Below, one piece after another: positions 28,715-36,968 of a DNA stretch of 64,000 bases (the stretch's first letter is position 1; each line of letters begins with the position of its first letter). Origin of the DNA: Viridibacterium sp047600765. Lineage in GTDB: Bacteria > Pseudomonadota > Gammaproteobacteria > Burkholderiales > Rhodocyclaceae. Both the position numbers and the translations under genes were made by a program. The stretch is taken from assembly GCA_047600765.1 (NCBI GenBank), contig JASGKF010000002.1, positions 310,001 to 374,000 on the forward strand, written 5' to 3'. Under the pieces are notes generated by a model. The model did not search any database, had not been told where the DNA came from, and worked only from the letters and a program-made list of their open reading frames with translations.

Positions 28715-28842
28715 AGTCCATCCGTGTGTGTTGAAAAAGCAACGTTGTTTTTTTGCGATAACTGTAGCAGTTCCCAACGCTGCCTGCAGCCGTTCCTCGT
28801 CACATCGACAGCGCAGCGTGACGAATGCGCGATACTGCGCGG

Positions 28843-29319
28843 ATGAAATTGCTGAGCTACGCCCCGCTGCGCTACGTGATCACGGCCGTCACCCTTTTCC
28901 TGGTGGTGGACTGGTTGCGCCTGCCTGCCGATCTGGCAGCGGCATCAAGCGAGACGGGGACTTACGCCGTGTCGTATCAACCACTCAAGAATGGCCGCGC
29001 GGTGCTGGAGCGCAACAATGCGCGCAGCTTGTATTTCTCGTGCCGCAAGCTGCCCGCCTTGTGCAAGGCGGCACAGGTGGCGCGTTTGCAGGACGTGCAG
29101 CTCGACATCGTCGAGCCTTCGGTGTGGCAGGGGCGCTGGGTGCGTCAGGCGAGTGTGGCGGGGCGTGTCATCGTGGCGGCCGCCAATCAGGAAATCCTGT
29201 TCCGCGAGTCACGCCAGATCCAGACCTGGCTGACAGCCTTCTTCGTTGCGTTCTGCGCCGTGCTGTGGGGCGCGTGGGTGCTGTCGAGGCAGGCGCCGCG
29301 CAACAGCAAGCAGGGCTGA
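28843..29319 (+). CDS. Hypothetical membrane-anchored protein
   Basis: I do not recognise this 158-residue protein. It has an N-terminal hydrophobic segment (LRYVITAVTLFLVVDWL), a ~90-residue likely periplasmic part with two cysteines (YFSCRKLPALCK), and a C-terminal hydrophobic segment (WLTAFFVAFCAVLWGAWVLS). Two membrane anchors around a small soluble domain fit a minor envelope protein. An ATG 18 bases upstream is possible. It is divergent from the NtrX-like gene and nearly touches the stop of the convergent gene at 29324. Confidence 0.62.
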   Translation: MKLLSYAPLRYVITAVTLFLVVDWLRLPADLAAASSETGTYAVSYQPLKNGRAVLERNNARSLYFSCRKLPALCKAAQVARLQDVQLDIVEPSVWQGRWVRQASVAGRVIVAAANQEILFRESRQIQTWLTAFFVAFCAVLWGAWVLSRQAPRNSKQG

Positions 29320-29323
29320 GCTC

Positions 29324-30337
29324 TCAGCCTGCCTGACGACGCATTGCCAGACGTGCCGACAAGGCAATTGCGTCGGCCGCCAGCAAATCGTCCGGGAACT
29401 TGCCGACCAGACCGTTGAGCACGGCCTGCGCGAGGTCGATCTTGCCGAGACCGCCCAGCGCTTGTGCCGAGTAGTACAGCGCGCGTGGAATCTGCGTGTC
29501 GCCGGGATTGCGCACATCGTAGTGGCGCAGCAGGCGCAGGGCCTGTGCGTGCTGGCCGGTGCTGTTGGCCTGGTGGGCCAGATCCAGCGCCGCTGCATTG
29601 ACCGGGAAGTACTGGTTGTCGAGGCGGCAGCAATCGCAGGCCACGGACAGCGCGAGCTCCATGCGCTCGGCGGCGTAGAGCGCATTGACGAAGTCTGCGC
29701 CGTGCGCAAGCGCGGCAGCCCTCTGCGTCGGGTCATCGAGCAGGCGACGGTGCAGCGCGAGGCGGGCGGCGATGTTGTTGGGTTCCTGCACGACCTTGTT
29801 GCGCATCAGGCGATGCGTTTCGCCGATCTGGTCGAGTGCGGCACGCAGGGTTTCGGTCAGGCCACTGCGCGTGTTGCGTGCACCGGGGGCAGGGCGATGG
29901 CGCGGCGTGACAGGCAGCACCAGCTCGGTCATGGCTTCATGCAGCTCGGCCTGCAGCGCGTTGAGGCTGCGATGGCGCAGATCGGTCAATTGGTTGAAGC
30001 CTTGCCACAGGCCGACCAGAACGATGATGCGGGCCAGCGGCGCGAGCAGTTGCCGTGTGCCGGCGTCCAGTCCGATGAGGCTGGCAACGCTGCCGGGCTG
30101 GCCGGGCACGCCGCCTTCGGTGAGCAGCAGGGCCAGCACGCCGCAGGCCATCAGCCATTGTCCCTGCACGCCTACCCAGGGCAGGCGGCGCTGTGTCGCG
30201 GCGAGCTGCAGCGTGCCGGTCGCCACCACCATCATCAGCAGCAATTGCACCCAAGCTGTGCCAGCGGAGGCATCGCCGGGCACGAGGACCACGCTGCTGT
30301 GCAGGAAGGCCACGATGGCCAGCCACATCACGATCAT
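29324..30337 (-). CDS. Hypothetical membrane protein with TPR-like C-terminal half
   Basis: The first ~140 residues hold four to five hydrophobic segments (IVMWLAIVAFLHSSVVLV, WVQLLLMMVVATGTLQLA, WLMACGVLALLLTEGG). The second half is helical with alanine-rich repeats such as ALDLAHQANSTGQHAQALRLLRHYD and ALYYSAQALGGLGKIDLAQAVLNGLV, which resemble tetratricopeptide repeats used for protein contacts. I cannot assign a function. The ATG at 30337 overlaps the stop of the upstream gene by four bases, which supports this start over longer ones and shows the two genes are cotranscribed. Confidence 0.72.
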   Translation of the reverse strand: MIVMWLAIVAFLHSSVVLVPGDASAGTAWVQLLLMMVVATGTLQLAATQRRLPWVGVQGQWLMACGVLALLLTEGGVPGQPGSVASLIGLDAGTRQLLAPLARIIVLVGLWQGFNQLTDLRHRSLNALQAELHEAMTELVLPVTPRHRPAPGARNTRSGLTETLRAALDQIGETHRLMRNKVVQEPNNIAARLALHRRLLDDPTQRAAALAHGADFVNALYAAERMELALSVACDCCRLDNQYFPVNAAALDLAHQANSTGQHAQALRLLRHYDVRNPGDTQIPRALYYSAQALGGLGKIDLAQAVLNGLVGKFPDDLLAADAIALSARLAMRRQAG

Positions 30338-30720
30338 GCCGCTGCTCCCTTCGTGCTCTTGCGGCTCAGCAGGGCCACGATGCAGAACAGCACCATCAGC
30401 GCCATGCGCACGATGCCCGGCAGCACGCCGTCGAGCAGCAGGCTGGATTGCCCGGACAGGGCCAGCAAGGGGAAGACCGGCACTTCCAACAGACCGCAAA
30501 GACCGAAAGCGCGCAGGACCCAGTCGGGGCCCTGGAAGTGCTGATCGGCGCGCGTCAGGAAGAGACTCAGTACGGCCAGCACGAGTGGCAGCAGCAGGGT
30601 GATATCGAGCTTGCCACTGCCTAGTCCGGCGAGGGTGAAGAGTCCGCAGAGGCCGGCCACGAAGCAGGTGGCAGGCAGCAGGCTGGCCTGGAGGCGGGAG
30701 CTGGAGTTCCTAGAACTCAT
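30334..30720 (-). CDS. Hypothetical small membrane protein
   Basis: This 128-residue protein has three hydrophobic segments (LPATCFVAGLCGLFTLAGL, ITLLLPLVLAVLSLFL, GIVRMALMVLFCIVALL) and a basic end RKSTK. I recognise no family. It is the first gene of a two-gene unit with 29324. Its ATG and first four codons lie inside the left terminal inverted repeat of the element at 30709-30985, so the promoter and leader of the pair are either inside that element or supplied by it. A longer frame into the element is open but looks like non-coding translation. Confidence 0.62.
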   Translation of the reverse strand: MSSRNSSSRLQASLLPATCFVAGLCGLFTLAGLGSGKLDITLLLPLVLAVLSLFLTRADQHFQGPDWVLRAFGLCGLLEVPVFPLLALSGQSSLLLDGVLPGIVRMALMVLFCIVALLSRKSTKGAAA

Positions 30721-30985
30721 TTCATGAATCCCCGTGAGATGCGTTGGGTCTGGATGCGGATGATCCGCGACCGGTGTGAGGACGCAAAGGGTGGTCCCCT
30801 TTGCTACGAACAGCGGGAAGTGGGCGCCGCATCCAGACCCAACCCTGCGGGACGGCACTGTTCCGGGCGCATTGCGGTGTTGCTCGTCGCTTGTGTGGTA
30901 AGGCCACACGGCGCTCCTCACGCCTTGCACTGCATCCCGGAACAGCGCCGTCGCACTCGCGTGGATTCATGAAATGAGTTCTAGG
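30709..30985. mobile_element. Candidate MITE-like element: 23-base perfect terminal inverted repeats enclosing two hairpins
   Basis: Bases 30709-30731 and 30963-30985 are perfect reverse complements over 23 bases. Inside are two more palindromes. Hairpin A has arms 30744-30759 and 30827-30842 (16 of 16), with a further GCAAAGGG/CCCTTTGC stem at its tip (30784-30791, 30797-30804). Hairpin B has arms 30851-30867 and 30936-30952 (16 of 17), tipped by GTGTGG/CCACAC. Folded, the strand makes a three-way junction. It encodes no transposase. This accounts for most of the gene-free stretch 30721-31182; I see nothing further in 30986-31182. Confidence 0.75.
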
Positions 30986-31182
30986 CATGCAGGAGCGGGC
31001 CCGAGCTGGGAACAGGGGCGCAGTATATCGCTGCACCGCAAGGCGACCCGTGATGATTGCCCGCATGCACGGGTAATTCCCTAGTTCGATAGAGCCTCGA
31101 CGGCCCGGGCGGATTCGACGGGCAGACGCACGGCACCCGCTGGCTCGCGTATCCTCGTCGGGTTCCCTTTCTCTGTGTCGCC

Positions 31183-32127
31183 ATGGTCAAGAAAGTCGAT
31201 GTTTCCGCCGCCGTCATCACCCGTCCCGACGGTAGTTTCCTGCTCGGCCAGCGCGCCGAAGGCACCTTCTACCCCGGCTACTGGGAATTCCCCGGCGGCA
31301 AGGTCGAGGCGGGCGAGACGCCGCGTGATGCCCTCGTGCGCGAGCTCGCCGAAGAACTGTCGGTAGAGGTCCGGGAAGCATGGCCCTGGCTGATGCGTGA
31401 ACATCACTACGAACACGCCCACGTGCGCCTGCATTTCTTCGAGGTGCCTGTGTGGGAAGGCGAGCCGCGTGCCCACGTGCATGCCGACCTGCGCTGGCAG
31501 CACGCCGGGGCTTTCACCGTGTCGCCGATGCTGCCGGCCAACGGCCCCATCCTCAAGGCGCTGAGCCTGCCGCGGCAGATGGCGCTGACGCATGCGGGCG
31601 AGATCGGTGTCGACGCCCAACTCGCCGCCCTGGACCGCGCTTTGGCGGCCGGTCTGCGCTGGGTGCAGGTACGTGAGCCTCTGCTCGATGCCGCCACACG
31701 CCGCAGCTTCGCCGCCGCCGTGCTGGCGCGTTGCCGTGCCGCGGGTGCGCTGGCTGTGCTGAATGGCAGTGCTGATGAGGCGCGCGAGCTCGGCATGGAT
31801 GGCGTGCACCTGTCGGCCGCTGCACTGGCGGCGCTCGAATCGCGTCCCGAACTCGAATGGGTCGGCGCCTCGTGCCACGCGCGCGCCGAGCTGGAGCGTG
31901 CCAACGCCCTGGCGCTCGACTACGCCGTGCTGGGCGCCATCAAGCCGACGCCAACGCATCCGGGCCAGGCCGCCTTGGGCTGGGAACAATTCCATGCGCT
32001 GACGCGTGAGCTGAGCCTGCCCGTCATCGCTATCGGTGGCTTGTGCTCCGACGACCTGATCGAAGCCCGTCAGGCCGGCGCGCACGGCATCGCCTGCATC
32101 CGCGCAGCCTGGGGCGAAACGGCCTGA
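31183..32127 (+). CDS. Nudix hydrolase fused to a thiamine-phosphate-synthase-like domain
   Basis: Residues 1-130 are a MutT-type Nudix domain: FPGGKVEAGETPRDALVREL with AEEL completes the Nudix box (about 38-61). Such domains clean oxidised or damaged nucleotides such as 8-oxo-dGTP. Residues 140-314 are a TIM-barrel of the ThiE/TenI type (WVQVREP, GMDGVHLS, GASCHARAEL, PTPTHPG, VIAIGG). This fusion is widespread in proteobacteria; the ThiE-like part lacks proof of thiamine phosphate synthase activity. It is followed by xerC two bases later. Confidence 0.92.
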   Translation: MVKKVDVSAAVITRPDGSFLLGQRAEGTFYPGYWEFPGGKVEAGETPRDALVRELAEELSVEVREAWPWLMREHHYEHAHVRLHFFEVPVWEGEPRAHVHADLRWQHAGAFTVSPMLPANGPILKALSLPRQMALTHAGEIGVDAQLAALDRALAAGLRWVQVREPLLDAATRRSFAAAVLARCRAAGALAVLNGSADEARELGMDGVHLSAAALAALESRPELEWVGASCHARAELERANALALDYAVLGAIKPTPTHPGQAALGWEQFHALTRELSLPVIAIGGLCSDDLIEARQAGAHGIACIRAAWGETA

Positions 32128-32129
32128 GC

Positions 32130-33014
32130 ATGAGCCTGCTGCCCGAGATCGAAGCCTTCCTGCGCCATCTCGCCACGCAGCGCCGTCTGAGCCCGAACAC
32201 CTTGCTTGGCTACCGCCGCGAGCTTGCCGTGCTGCAGGAGATGGCGGGTAGCAAGGCGCTGGCCCAACTCGTTGCCGCGGATATCCGCCGCGCCGTGGCA
32301 AGACGTCATGCACAGGGCCTGCAGCCGCGTTCGCTGGCGCGCAGCTTGTCGGCCTGGCGCAGCTTTTACCGCTGGATGGTGCGGCAGGAGCTCGCCAGTG
32401 CCAACCCGGCGCAGGGCATACGCCCGCCACGTGCGGGCCGGCCACTGCCACGCGCCCTGTCGCCCGATCAGGCGGCGGCACTGCTCGATGGCAAACCGGA
32501 GGACGCTTTCGAACAGCGTGACCTCGCCATCTTCGAACTCTTCTACTCGTCGGGTCTGCGTCTTGCCGAACTCGCAGGGTTGGACGTCGAGGGCAGCTAC
32601 GCCGTCGCCGATGGCGAAGTCACGGTGTTCGGCAAGCGCAGCAAGACGCGCCGCGTACCGGTCGGCAGCAAGGCGCTTGCCGCGCTCGATGCCTGGCTCA
32701 AGCTGCGCCCGCAACTCGCTGCGCCCGGCGAGCCGGCCCTGTTCATCAACACGCGTGGCAAGCGTTTGTCACCAGACATGATCCGTCAGCGCCTCAAGCG
32801 CTGGGCCATCCGCCAAGGTCTGCCCGTGCACGTTCATCCGCACATGCTGCGCCACAGCTTCGCCAGTCACATGCTGCAGTCCTCGGGTGATCTGCGCGCC
32901 GTGCAGGAGCTGCTGGGCCACGCCAGCATTAGCTCCACGCAGATCTACACGCATCTCGATTTCCAGCATCTGGCGAAGGTGTACGACGCAGCGCATCCGC
33001 GTGCGCGAAAGTAG
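32130..33014 (+). CDS. xerC: Tyrosine recombinase XerC
   Basis: XerC acts with XerD at dif to resolve chromosome dimers. The 294-residue protein has an N-terminal SAM-like DNA-binding domain and all catalytic residues: Arg144 (SSGLRLAEL), Lys169 (FGKRSK), His238 and Arg241 (HPHMLRHSF), His264 (LGHAS) and nucleophile Tyr273 (QIYTH). The sequence fits XerC better than XerD. I start at the ATG at 32130, just after the Nudix gene stop; a longer frame upstream only overlaps that gene. Its TAG stop falls within the palindromic repeat that follows. Confidence 0.93.
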   Translation: MSLLPEIEAFLRHLATQRRLSPNTLLGYRRELAVLQEMAGSKALAQLVAADIRRAVARRHAQGLQPRSLARSLSAWRSFYRWMVRQELASANPAQGIRPPRAGRPLPRALSPDQAAALLDGKPEDAFEQRDLAIFELFYSSGLRLAELAGLDVEGSYAVADGEVTVFGKRSKTRRVPVGSKALAALDAWLKLRPQLAAPGEPALFINTRGKRLSPDMIRQRLKRWAIRQGLPVHVHPHMLRHSFASHMLQSSGDLRAVQELLGHASISSTQIYTHLDFQHLAKVYDAAHPRARK

Positions 33015-33089
33015 GTTGGCGCTGAGCGCAGCGAAGCCCAACGTGTGCAGGGGCATGCCCGTTGGGCTTCCTGCGTCAGCCCAGCCTAC
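33011..33089. repeat. Palindromic intergenic repeat 1, holding the stop codons of both flanking genes
   Basis: The left arm (33011-33042, starting GTAGGTTGGC) and the right arm (33061-33089, ending CAGCCTAC) are imperfect reverse complements around GGGCATGCCC. The arms contain GAGCGCAGCGAAGCCCAAC, a core shared with the repeats at 34530, 40236 and 40888. The TAG of xerC (33012-33014) and the TAG of the convergent membrane-protein gene (33086-33088 on the minus strand) are both part of the arms. It may act as a bidirectional terminator. Confidence 0.8.
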
Positions 33090-33499
33090 GCAATCATCGA
33101 CCTTGCGCTGAAAATGACCGCTACCGTAAGCACGGCAGACAGCAGCGCGATGATCGAACTGGCCCACAGCTGTGTGCCGAGACAGAGGTGGTAGCCGACA
33201 ACGTAGGACGCCAGCAGCATGAACAGGATGGACAGCGGGTTCAGCGCCATGAACTTGATCCAGGACATGTCACGGAAGCCGCCAGCAATCAGGAGCAGGG
33301 TCAGCAACAGGAGGAATGCGGACAGCAGGACGGCGGTGATGGCTTTGCCATAGCCCACCGACACACCTGCAATGACGTGCGCAACGAGCCGCACGCCGAA
33401 AGCGATGGCAAGGCAGCAGGCCGCTGTCAGCAAGACAACACGCAGCGGTGCCACAAAGGCAAACCACAGGAACACAAAGATCAGCAGGAAGTAATGCAT
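33086..33499 (-). CDS. Hypothetical four-helix membrane protein
   Basis: This 137-residue protein is mostly hydrophobic. Segments MHYFLLIFVFLWFAFVAPL, VVLLTAACCLAIAFGVRLV, ITAVLLSAFLLLLTLLLIAG, ILFMLLASYVVGYHL and SSIIALLSAVLTVAVIF suggest four to five membrane helices. It matches no family I know. It is transcribed toward xerC and its stop codon comes from the right arm of the intervening repeat. The 142 bases to the AEC transporter gene on its other side could hold divergent promoters. Confidence 0.65.
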   Translation of the reverse strand: MHYFLLIFVFLWFAFVAPLRVVLLTAACCLAIAFGVRLVAHVIAGVSVGYGKAITAVLLSAFLLLLTLLLIAGGFRDMSWIKFMALNPLSILFMLLASYVVGYHLCLGTQLWASSIIALLSAVLTVAVIFSARSMIA

Positions 33500-33641
33500 C
33501 GTGGTGGTTCCAGAGCAGGGCGGGAGCGGTACAAAAGACGCGGCCGGAGTCTATCCCGTTGTGATATCTGCCGCACGAAACCTGTACTTGTGTCGGATTT
33601 TACGGATGGCGCCTGACGCCTTTACCCCTTAGCCTCTCCGC

Positions 33642-34532
33642 ATGACCATCTTCCTTCTCCTCATCCCCGACTTCGCGCTGATCCTGCTGGGCAGCGCATT
33701 GCGACGCTACGCCAACTTCGCCGATGCCTTCTGGGAGGGGCTGGAGAAGCTGGTCTACTTCGTGCTGTTCCCATCCATGCTGTTCTTCGCGGTGGCGCGC
33801 AGTCACATCGACTTTGCGGCGATGGGGCCGTTGTTCCTTGGCGGTGTGCTGGCGATGGCGTTGGGCCTGTTGCTGGGCTTGCTGGCCAAGCCCTGGATGG
33901 GGCTGGACGATCTGCAGTTCGCGTCGCGTGTGCAGTGCGCGTTCCGCTTCAACACCTACATCGCGATGGCGGTGGCGGGCAAGCTGCATGGCGCGGCGGG
34001 TATCACGATGATGGGGGTGTTGTGCGGTGTGATGGCGCCGATTGCCAACCTCGCTGCGGTGAGTCTGCTGGCGCGTCACGGGCAGGGCGGGGTGCTGCGC
34101 GAAATCCTGCGCAATCCGCTGATCATCGCGACGGTGCTGGGCCTGCTGTGCAACGCTGCGGGTATCAGCGTGCCGGTGCCGCTGGCGTCGCTGCTGATGC
34201 GCTTGTCGGACGCGTCGATTGCGCTTGGCCTGCTGGCGGTGGGGGCAGCGCTCAAGTGGGGTAGCCCGGGTGGCCACAGCTTCGGCCTCGTCTGGCTGGT
34301 CGGCGTGAAGCTCATGCTGCTGCCGCTGGCGGCCTGGTTCTTCGTGCCCTGGCTTGGGCTGACGGGCTTGCCGCGCGACATGGCGGTGCTGTTCGCGGCC
34401 CTGCCGACGGCCTCGTCGGCCTACATCCTTGCCATGCGCATGGGCGGTGACGGTGCGGGCGTGGCCTGGCTGATTTCGGCGACCACCGTGCTGTCGGTGT
34501 TCTCGATGACTTTCTGGTTGTCCCTGCTGTAG
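33642..34532 (+). CDS. AEC-family (auxin efflux carrier-like) transporter
   Basis: The 296-residue protein has about ten hydrophobic segments in two halves. It has the family's N-terminal pattern ALRRYANFADAFWEGLEKLVYFVLFPSMLF and a broken helix around NTYIAMAVA. Bacterial AEC proteins export or exchange organic acids or unknown metabolites; the substrate here is unknown. The gene stands alone between divergent and convergent neighbours. Its TAG stop is the first three bases of a palindromic repeat. Confidence 0.9.
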   Translation: MTIFLLLIPDFALILLGSALRRYANFADAFWEGLEKLVYFVLFPSMLFFAVARSHIDFAAMGPLFLGGVLAMALGLLLGLLAKPWMGLDDLQFASRVQCAFRFNTYIAMAVAGKLHGAAGITMMGVLCGVMAPIANLAAVSLLARHGQGGVLREILRNPLIIATVLGLLCNAAGISVPVPLASLLMRLSDASIALGLLAVGAALKWGSPGGHSFGLVWLVGVKLMLLPLAAWFFVPWLGLTGLPRDMAVLFAALPTASSAYILAMRMGGDGAGVAWLISATTVLSVFSMTFWLSLL

Positions 34533-34562
34533 GGCGGGTTCTGAGCGCAGCGACATCCCGCC
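34530..34562. repeat. Palindromic intergenic repeat 2, starting with the transporter's stop codon
   Basis: The sequence begins TAGGGCGGGTT, has the shared GAGCGCAGCGA core and ends ATCCCGCC, so the outer eight bases pair (GGCGGGTT with ATCCCGCC, one mismatch). The first three bases are the TAG of the AEC gene. It lies between convergent genes, where a terminator is expected. Confidence 0.72.
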
Positions 34563-34596
34563 ATCGTGCGTCGCCGGATTTCTGCGTGAACCTGCT

Positions 34597-35415
34597 TCAG
34601 ACCGGCGTCGAGTGCCGCTGAATCCAGCCCAGCCACTGCCCGTGCAGGTGGGGCGAGGCGGCCAGCACGACACCGCACTTGCGCAAGGGGTCGGCGTACA
34701 GCGCGCCACCGGTCAGCGTGCTGGCGCAGCCACCGGCTTCGGCAAGGATCAGGCGGCCGGCGGCGTAATCCCACAGCGCCTGCCCGCCGTGCAGGTAGAC
34801 GTCCAGCCGGCCGGCTGCGACGAAACACCACTCCAGCGCGCTGGAGCCGAAGTTGCGCTGCGAGTAGTAGGGCTTGTCGTTCACGAGCGCCTCGGCCAGC
34901 TTGGGCTCCAGGCGCTTGAAGTCGATGCCGGCCACGCCGGCCGTGAGGCTGCTGGAGGGCTTGCGCAGCGGCAGGCGCGTGCCGTTGAGCCAGGCGCCGT
35001 CGCCACGGCTGGCGTAGAAGGACTCGTCAGTGATGGGGTTGTAGACGACACCGAACTGCGTTTCGCCACCCACCAGCCAGGCCACCGAGATGGCGAAGAA
35101 GGGAACGCCGTTGGCGAAGTTGGTGGTGCCGTCGATGGGGTCGATGCACCACAGGCCCTCGGCGCCCGCCGCCCAGCAGTCGCGGTGCTGGTTGGGGCTC
35201 ATCTCTTCGCCGATGACGGGCGCGTCGAAAAGCTCGGGCAGGCGTTCGGTCAGCGCACGCTGGGTGGCGAGGTCGACCACGGTGACCGAGCTGCCGTCGG
35301 CCTTGTGCTCGCGGATCGACTTCAGGTAGCGCGGCAGCACGGTTTGCCGCGCAACGTCGCGGACAATCGACTCCAGCGCGCGGGCATGCTTCAGCGAGGT
35401 CAGGACTCCCTCCAC
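34597..35415 (-). CDS. Inositol-monophosphatase family protein
   Basis: The 272-residue product has the metal-binding set of the family: GEE at 69-71, DPIDGTTNF at 92-100, and WDYAAG near 218 (usually WDXAAG). These enzymes are Mg-dependent, Li-sensitive phosphatases acting on inositol phosphates, 3'-phosphoadenosine 5'-phosphate or sugar phosphates. This is not the usual SuhB; the exact substrate is open. Its start overlaps the end of the thioredoxin-fold gene by 16 bases, so the two are cotranscribed. Confidence 0.92.
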   Translation of the reverse strand: MEGVLTSLKHARALESIVRDVARQTVLPRYLKSIREHKADGSSVTVVDLATQRALTERLPELFDAPVIGEEMSPNQHRDCWAAGAEGLWCIDPIDGTTNFANGVPFFAISVAWLVGGETQFGVVYNPITDESFYASRGDGAWLNGTRLPLRKPSSSLTAGVAGIDFKRLEPKLAEALVNDKPYYSQRNFGSSALEWCFVAAGRLDVYLHGGQALWDYAAGRLILAEAGGCASTLTGGALYADPLRKCGVVLAASPHLHGQWLGWIQRHSTPV

Positions 35416-35966
35416 TTGATCGAGCAGCCGATGCTGGCGAGTTGTTCCTGCGGCCCTGCGCCCGTAGCGGCGACCAGCTTCATGGCTTCGAAGAGCTCGC
35501 GGCGGGCGTCGTCAGGCGCAGTCTCGCGGCGCGATGCATCGAGGCGGCCGCGGTACTGTAGCTGCAGGCCGGCGTTGAAGCCGAAGAAGTCCGGCGTGCA
35601 GACGGCGCCATAGGCGGCAGCAACGGCCTGCGACTCGTCGAGTACGTAGGGGAAGGGGAATTCGAGCTCGCGCGCCCAGCGCTGCATGGGCTCGGGGCCG
35701 TCCTCGGGGTAGGCCTCCACATCGTTGGACATAATGGCGATGCTGCCGATGCCCAGCGTGGCGAGCTCGCGGCAATCGCGCACGATGCGGTGGATGACGG
35801 CCTTCACGAAGGGGCAGTGATTGCAGATGAACATGACCAGCAGGCCGTTGGGGCCGCGCGCGCTTTCGGGCGTCAGCAGCTTGCCGCTGGCCGGGTCGAG
35901 CAGCGAGAAACCGGGTGCCGGCCGGCCGAAATCGCAGATCGGGGTTTCCAGGGCGGGCATGTCCAT
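35400..35966 (-). CDS. Thioredoxin-fold (peroxiredoxin/AhpC-TSA-like) protein
   Basis: This 188-residue protein has LLVMFICNHCPFVKAVIHRI, with the active CXXC at Cys48-Cys51 in a peroxiredoxin-like thioredoxin fold, then VMSNDVEAYPEDGPEPM and VCTPDFFGFN. The CNHCPFV pattern marks a conserved group of redoxin-domain proteins of unclear substrate, probably cytoplasmic since no signal peptide is seen. It is the first gene of a pair with the inositol-phosphatase-like gene. The 99 bases upstream are shared with divergent rsmE. Confidence 0.88.
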   Translation of the reverse strand: MDMPALETPICDFGRPAPGFSLLDPASGKLLTPESARGPNGLLVMFICNHCPFVKAVIHRIVRDCRELATLGIGSIAIMSNDVEAYPEDGPEPMQRWARELEFPFPYVLDESQAVAAAYGAVCTPDFFGFNAGLQLQYRGRLDASRRETAPDDARRELFEAMKLVAATGAGPQEQLASIGCSIKWRES

Positions 35967-36065
35967 CTCTCCTTACATTCCCCGTTCAGGGGGAAAAACC
36001 GCGAAAATGTGCCTTCACGCGCCACGGCGCGCTCTTATCCCTTGCTACACAGCCAGCATAGCACC

Positions 36066-36800
36066 ATGGTTCCGCGCTTTTTCTGCCCCCCGTCGCGTTC
36101 GCTCTCGCTCGCCGAAGACCGGGTGATGCGTCTGCCAGCCGAGCAGGCCCATCACGCACGCCAGGTGTTGCGGCTCGCCGATGGTGCGCAGGTGGTGCTG
36201 TTCGACGGTGAAGGGGGCGAGTACGCTGCGCAGTTGAAGTTCGAAGGGCGCGATGTGGCGGTGGCTATCGGCCAGCACATGGCCGACGACCGCATGCCGC
36301 CGCTGACGATTCACATCGTGCAGGGCCTCGCGGTCGGCGACAAGATGGACTGGGTGGTGCAGAAGGGTAGCGAGATCGGCGTGGTCGGCGTGACGCCGGT
36401 GGCGGCCGAGCGCAGCGTGCTCAAGCTGGTTGGCGATCGTGCCGCAAAGCGGGTGTCGCATTGGCAGCAGGTGGCGGTCGCCAGTGCCGAGCAATGCGGG
36501 CGCAACCGCGTGTTGCAGGTCGGCGAAATCCGCACGCTGGCGGTGACGCTGAGCGAGCCCTTCGAGGGTGAGCGCTGGATCCTCGACCCGGACGCAGGTG
36601 AGCGCCTGTCGGCCTTGCCTGCACCGACCGGGCCGGTGGCCATCCTCATCGGTCCCGAGGGCGGCTGGAGCCCGGCCGAGCTGGCGGCAGCCCATGCAGC
36701 GGGTTGCCGGCGTGTGTTGATGGGGCCGCGCGTGCTGCGCACCGAGACCGCCGGTCTGGCGGTGGCGGCTGCGATGCTGGGGCGCTGGGGCGATTACTGA
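36066..36800 (+). CDS. rsmE: 16S rRNA (uracil-1498-N3)-methyltransferase
   Basis: RsmE methylates U1498 in the decoding region of 16S rRNA. The 244-residue SPOUT-fold protein shows an N-terminal PUA-like part (HHARQVLRLADGAQVVLFDG). A QGLAVGDKMDWVVQKGSEIGV block and AILIGPEGGWSPAEL and LGPRVLRTETA-like segments (MGPRVLRTETAGLA) build the SAM-binding knot. The start at 36066 matches the family N-terminus MVPRFF; a longer upstream frame is only open sequence. Confidence 0.96.
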   Translation: MVPRFFCPPSRSLSLAEDRVMRLPAEQAHHARQVLRLADGAQVVLFDGEGGEYAAQLKFEGRDVAVAIGQHMADDRMPPLTIHIVQGLAVGDKMDWVVQKGSEIGVVGVTPVAAERSVLKLVGDRAAKRVSHWQQVAVASAEQCGRNRVLQVGEIRTLAVTLSEPFEGERWILDPDAGERLSALPAPTGPVAILIGPEGGWSPAELAAAHAAGCRRVLMGPRVLRTETAGLAVAAAMLGRWGDY

Positions 36801-36968
36801 GGGCGTCGTCGGGAGCTTCCCGATGGGGCGGGGCGTGCAGGAATGTTCCGTCTGGCGTGATTGAATTGACTTGTAAGGCGTGCGACAGGATCACATGATC
36901 CAGTGAGGGCACGACAGGGAGGATGTTCAGGGGTGGGTGACAGCGAACCGAGAATCTTCAGCGAGAAC

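Noticed and set aside
29246..30544. 432-codon plus-strand open frame
   Set aside because: It is antisense to the two membrane-protein genes, which have overlapping stop/start codons and clear helices.
30724..30972. 82-codon open frame inside the inverted-repeat element
   Set aside because: Its sequence simply follows the hairpin arms and has no protein-like pattern.
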